9,118 nt of DNA, taken from JBIICS01 sp044238735. Lineage in GTDB: Bacteria; Bacteroidota; Bacteroidia; UBA4408. The position numbers and the translations under genes were made by a program. Below are positions 6,451-9,118 of this stretch, piece after piece. The stretch covers positions 1-9,118 of the forward strand of contig JBIICS010000115.1 of the NCBI GenBank assembly GCA_044238735.1, given 5' to 3'. Under the pieces are notes generated by a model. That model was given only the letters and a program-made list of their open reading frames with translations, was not told where the DNA came from and did not search any database. Numbering within the stretch: the first letter of the stretch is position 1; each line of letters begins with the position of its first letter.

Positions 6451-7095
6451 TTAAACCTTGGCTTTTAATTTAAAGTATTTACACATTTCGGTTAGTCCGC
6501 ACTCATTGCATTTAGGAGAACGCGCTAAACAAATATATCTGCCGTGTAAAATTAGCCAGTGATGGGCTCTAGGTACAATTTCTTTTGGAAGATATTTAAT
6601 TAATTGCTCTTCGGTTTGCAGAGGGGTTTTGGCATTTGTACTCAATCCAAGGCGCGCTGAAACTCTAAAAACATGAGTATCAACCGCCATGGTAGGTTTA
6701 TTATATACCACAGAAGCTATAACGTTGGCCGTTTTCCGTCCAACACCCGGTAATAAAGTTAAATCTTTAATTTCGGAGGGCACAACTCCGTTAAATTTCT
6801 CAAGGAGCATTTGCGCCATTCCTATTAAATGTTTGGCTTTGTTATTAGGATAACTAATACTTCTTATTAAGGAAAAAACCTCCTCAAAACTGGCAACAGC
6901 CAAGGAATCCGGCTCGGGAAATCGCTTAAATAAATGAGGAGTAACCATGTTAACGCGCTTATCGGTACATTGTGCAGATAAAATAACGGCTACTAATAAC
7001 TCGTATGGATTAGTATAATTGAGCTCGGTTTCGGCTACCGGCATATGCTCAGAAAAGTAGTCGATTACTTTTTGGAAACGTTCCTTTTTTGTCAT
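6451..7095 (-). CDS. nth: endonuclease III (DNA glycosylase/AP lyase)
   Basis: Nth removes oxidised pyrimidines such as thymine glycol and cuts the DNA at the resulting abasic site, in base-excision repair. The 214-residue length is close to E. coli Nth (211). LSAQCTDKRVN (39-49) is the conserved N-terminal block. The helix-hairpin-helix is LLPGVGRKTANVIASV (114-129), with catalytic Lys121. The catalytic Asp139 is in MAVDTHVFRVSARLG (136-150). The C-terminal iron-sulfur loop C-x6-C-x2-C-x5-C is intact at C189, C196, C199 and C205, which marks Nth rather than a cluster-free relative. It starts 47 nt after the stop of the upstream von Willebrand gene with no terminator between them, so cotranscription is likely; the functional link between those two is unclear. 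Confidence 0.97.
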   Translation of the reverse strand: MTKKERFQKVIDYFSEHMPVAETELNYTNPYELLVAVILSAQCTDKRVNMVTPHLFKRFPEPDSLAVASFEEVFSLIRSISYPNNKAKHLIGMAQMLLEKFNGVVPSEIKDLTLLPGVGRKTANVIASVVYNKPTMAVDTHVFRVSARLGLSTNAKTPLQTEEQLIKYLPKEIVPRAHHWLILHGRYICLARSPKCNECGLTEMCKYFKLKAKV

Positions 7096-7142
7096 ACACT
7101 TTAAAATACTCCGATCATTAATTTATATTTAGCTATAACTGG

Positions 7143-9118
7143 TTAATAGCCTCCAAAATACTTTCTGATAAACCACTCGGCGCTTACTAAGGTTATCAAG
7201 ATAAAAAATAAAATTTCCCAATTGATCAAATCAATAAAATTTCGTTGAGAATATATAAGTGGCTTAGCTGTTGGTGATTTTTGCAAATCGCTTTTTAACT
7301 GTTGCAGGTTTTGAGGCAAGTAAAATTTACCTTCCGATTTTTTGCTTATGCGCTTTAATAAATAATGATTGGCTGCTAAATCCTGGCCTTCTAACTGGAG
7401 TGCTTTAACCGTAAATTTACCTTTATCGGTAAAAGTCTTGTTTCCAGATTTTAATTCGGCCAAATAACTATAGTTTCCGGGTTGAACTTGCCCGACATTT
7501 AATCGGTATGCATTATTTTCCTTTGAAAAAACAAATTTCTGGTCCTTACCCTCCTCATTTTTGAGAATTATTTGAGCATCAAATTCATTTTTTAACTCAT
7601 AACTCTCGTTATAATATTCTGCATTTAAAATAATTTCTTCATTCTCAAAAAATTGATTTGGAGCTTTTACTTTAAAGCGACTTCGATCAATTTTTACTGA
7701 GAGGAATTGTATGGTTTTATTAATGATTTCATTAAAAGCATTTTGATTTTCATTAATCAGGTAATCGGTTAACTTCCATCTCCAAAGCCCTTCACCAAAA
7801 ACAAATGCTTGTTTATTGTTGTTATTTGTTACAAAAGAAAATAGAGGCTGAGTAGTTTTAATACTTCCTATTTGTTGATTTAAAAAAATCTGTGACTCAA
7901 TTTTGAACTTATAATTAGCATAAGGTGAAGTAAGGGGTGGGAATTTAGAAATGGTTTTTTGTGTATTATCACTTAAACCAAATAAATTAAATCCTTCATC
8001 CAACATCGGGGTAGCTTCATTGGTTTGTCCCCTATTGCCACTTATAACTAATGAACTTTGCTCACTCAGCACATTAAAATTAGTCTGGCTTCCAATTATA
8101 AATAAAACCGGTATGCTTAATTCTTTAATTTGAATTAATAAATTTTTGTCGGAGGAATTATTTGCGGGTATCTGATGTAAAATAATTAAGTTATAATCTT
8201 TTAACGATTTTTTTAGATCCGAACTTAAAACCACATCGCAACTGAGATTCTCATTTTCCTCTATACTTTGCTTTAAGGCATTAATATCCGGATGTGGGGC
8301 ACTTGATAATATTAAGATTTTTTCTTTGCCTTCAATCACCTCAATATAGAAATCCTGCGTATTGTTTTTTTCAGAAAATTCGTTTTTAATTTTTTCTACC
8401 TTAACAGTATAGCGGTTTACCCCAGTAGTTTCGGCGGTTAAGATAAAATTTAACGCTTTTACTTCTGCTTCTTTATTAAAAATAACGTTTTGACTAGCAC
8501 AAATTTTTCCATTTAATAAAATACTAACCTTAGAAACAAGGCTTTTACATTGGGTAGATTTTAATAAAACCTCAACCGGAAATTGGTTTCCCTTGTAAGC
8601 AAGGCGATTATTATTTACTCGTAAAACCGAAATATCTTTCCTTATAGTGGTATCGCCTAGTCCTATGGTATAAACAGGTTGATTAAATTCCATTAATTCC
8701 GGGTTGTTCCCCAGGTTATACAATCCATCGGTAGCTAAAACAATTGCACTTAAATTACGGTTACTGTAATTAAGACCTGCTTCCGAAAAAACAGCAGAAA
8801 TATTGCTTTGTTTTTCGCTATAATCTAACTTTCCATTATCTGTATTTTTTTCACCTATGGTTTGAAAATGAATCTCGTATTTATCTTCCAGTTCTTTAAG
8901 CATGGCCTTTAACTGAAGCGCGTATTCATTTTTAATTATACCCGAATCCTTATTTAATACAACCGATTCGGAATTATCATGAGCTACGAGTAATATGGGT
9001 TTTTCTGACTGATTTAACCATTGTTTTAAAACGGGTTCGAGAAGTAAGAAACTAAGAATACTTAATAAAAAGAAGCGAAATGCAATGAGAATATATTTCC
9101 ATCTATTAGAAAGATCAA
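7143..9118 (-). CDS. membrane-anchored von Willebrand A protein with amidotransferase-like domain (5' end outside window)
   Basis: The frame stays open from 8903 to the window edge, so the ATG at 8903 is internal; 657 residues are visible. Numbered from the edge, a membrane helix YILIAFRFFLLSILSFLLLEP (8-28) comes first. A von Willebrand A-like domain follows, with the metal-site motif DNSES (47-51, DxSxS) and the later ATDGLYNLGNNPE (128-140). Next come Ig-like beta-rich sequence (about 155-262), a class I glutamine amidotransferase-like alpha/beta region from KILILSSAPHPDINAL (about 265-345) in which I see no catalytic triad, a GEGLWRWKL motif (441-449), another beta-rich part, and a C-terminal helix WEILFFILITLVSAEWFI (633-650). 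The layout fits large Bacteroidota vWA membrane proteins, probably with the middle outside the cytoplasm. Their role is not established; BatA-type proteins are only distant relatives. nth follows 47 nt later. Confidence 0.85.
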   Translation of the reverse strand, partial: DLSNRWKYILIAFRFFLLSILSFLLLEPVLKQWLNQSEKPILLVAHDNSESVVLNKDSGIIKNEYALQLKAMLKELEDKYEIHFQTIGEKNTDNGKLDYSEKQSNISAVFSEAGLNYSNRNLSAIVLATDGLYNLGNNPELMEFNQPVYTIGLGDTTIRKDISVLRVNNNRLAYKGNQFPVEVLLKSTQCKSLVSKVSILLNGKICASQNVIFNKEAEVKALNFILTAETTGVNRYTVKVEKIKNEFSEKNNTQDFYIEVIEGKEKILILSSAPHPDINALKQSIEENENLSCDVVLSSDLKKSLKDYNLIILHQIPANNSSDKNLLIQIKELSIPVLFIIGSQTNFNVLSEQSSLVISGNRGQTNEATPMLDEGFNLFGLSDNTQKTISKFPPLTSPYANYKFKIESQIFLNQQIGSIKTTQPLFSFVTNNNNKQAFVFGEGLWRWKLTDYLINENQNAFNEIINKTIQFLSVKIDRSRFKVKAPNQFFENEEIILNAEYYNESYELKNEFDAQIILKNEEGKDQKFVFSKENNAYRLNVGQVQPGNYSYLAELKSGNKTFTDKGKFTVKALQLEGQDLAANHYLLKRISKKSEGKFYLPQNLQQLKSDLQKSPTAKPLIYSQRNFIDLINWEILFFILITLVSAEWFIRKYFGGY

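Noticed and set aside
7951..8133. 60-codon plus-strand reading frame inside the vWA gene
   Set aside because: Shadow frame opposite a long continuous coding region; no independent support.

Overview
The window looks like chromosomal housekeeping DNA from a low-GC member of the Bacteroidota. The reasons are AT-rich spacers, few clear Shine-Dalgarno sequences, a match to the phylum's -7 promoter motif TAnnTTTG, an SpoIIE-type phosphatase of the kind common in this phylum, and a large membrane-anchored von Willebrand A protein with an amidotransferase-like middle. The exact genus cannot be told. No mobile element, CRISPR array, rRNA or tRNA is visible.

The left half (1-4180) is read on the + strand. 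It opens with the 3' end of an SpoIIE/PP2C-type serine/threonine phosphatase, cut by the window edge. A tight biotin operon follows: bioB (biotin synthase), an unrecognised exported protein with the look of an outer-membrane beta-barrel, bioF (8-amino-7-oxononanoate synthase) and bioD (dethiobiotin synthetase). Gaps within it are 3 nt, a 1-nt TAATG overlap, and 2 nt, so the four genes are very probably cotranscribed. BioF, BioD and BioB supply three of the four late steps from pimeloyl-thioester to biotin. The aminotransferase BioA and any pimelate-forming genes are not in the window.

The middle (4181-4621) is a non-coding convergent junction. A strong GC-rich hairpin at 4575-4597 terminates recA from the right. 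A weaker AT-rich hairpin may end the biotin operon. The stretch between has no supported gene, though short broken frames could be remains of one.

The right half (4622-9118) is read on the - strand. In transcription order it holds a von Willebrand A membrane protein (5' end outside the window), nth (endonuclease III) 47 nt later, a 313-nt AT-rich spacer with a good promoter candidate, bcp (thiol peroxidase) and recA 4 nt behind it. Nth and RecA both act in DNA repair and Bcp removes peroxides, so this side has a loose oxidative-damage and repair theme; bcp and recA seem to share one transcript.

Most of the window is ordinary. The main candidate for something undescribed is the beta-barrel-like protein translated from inside the biotin operon.
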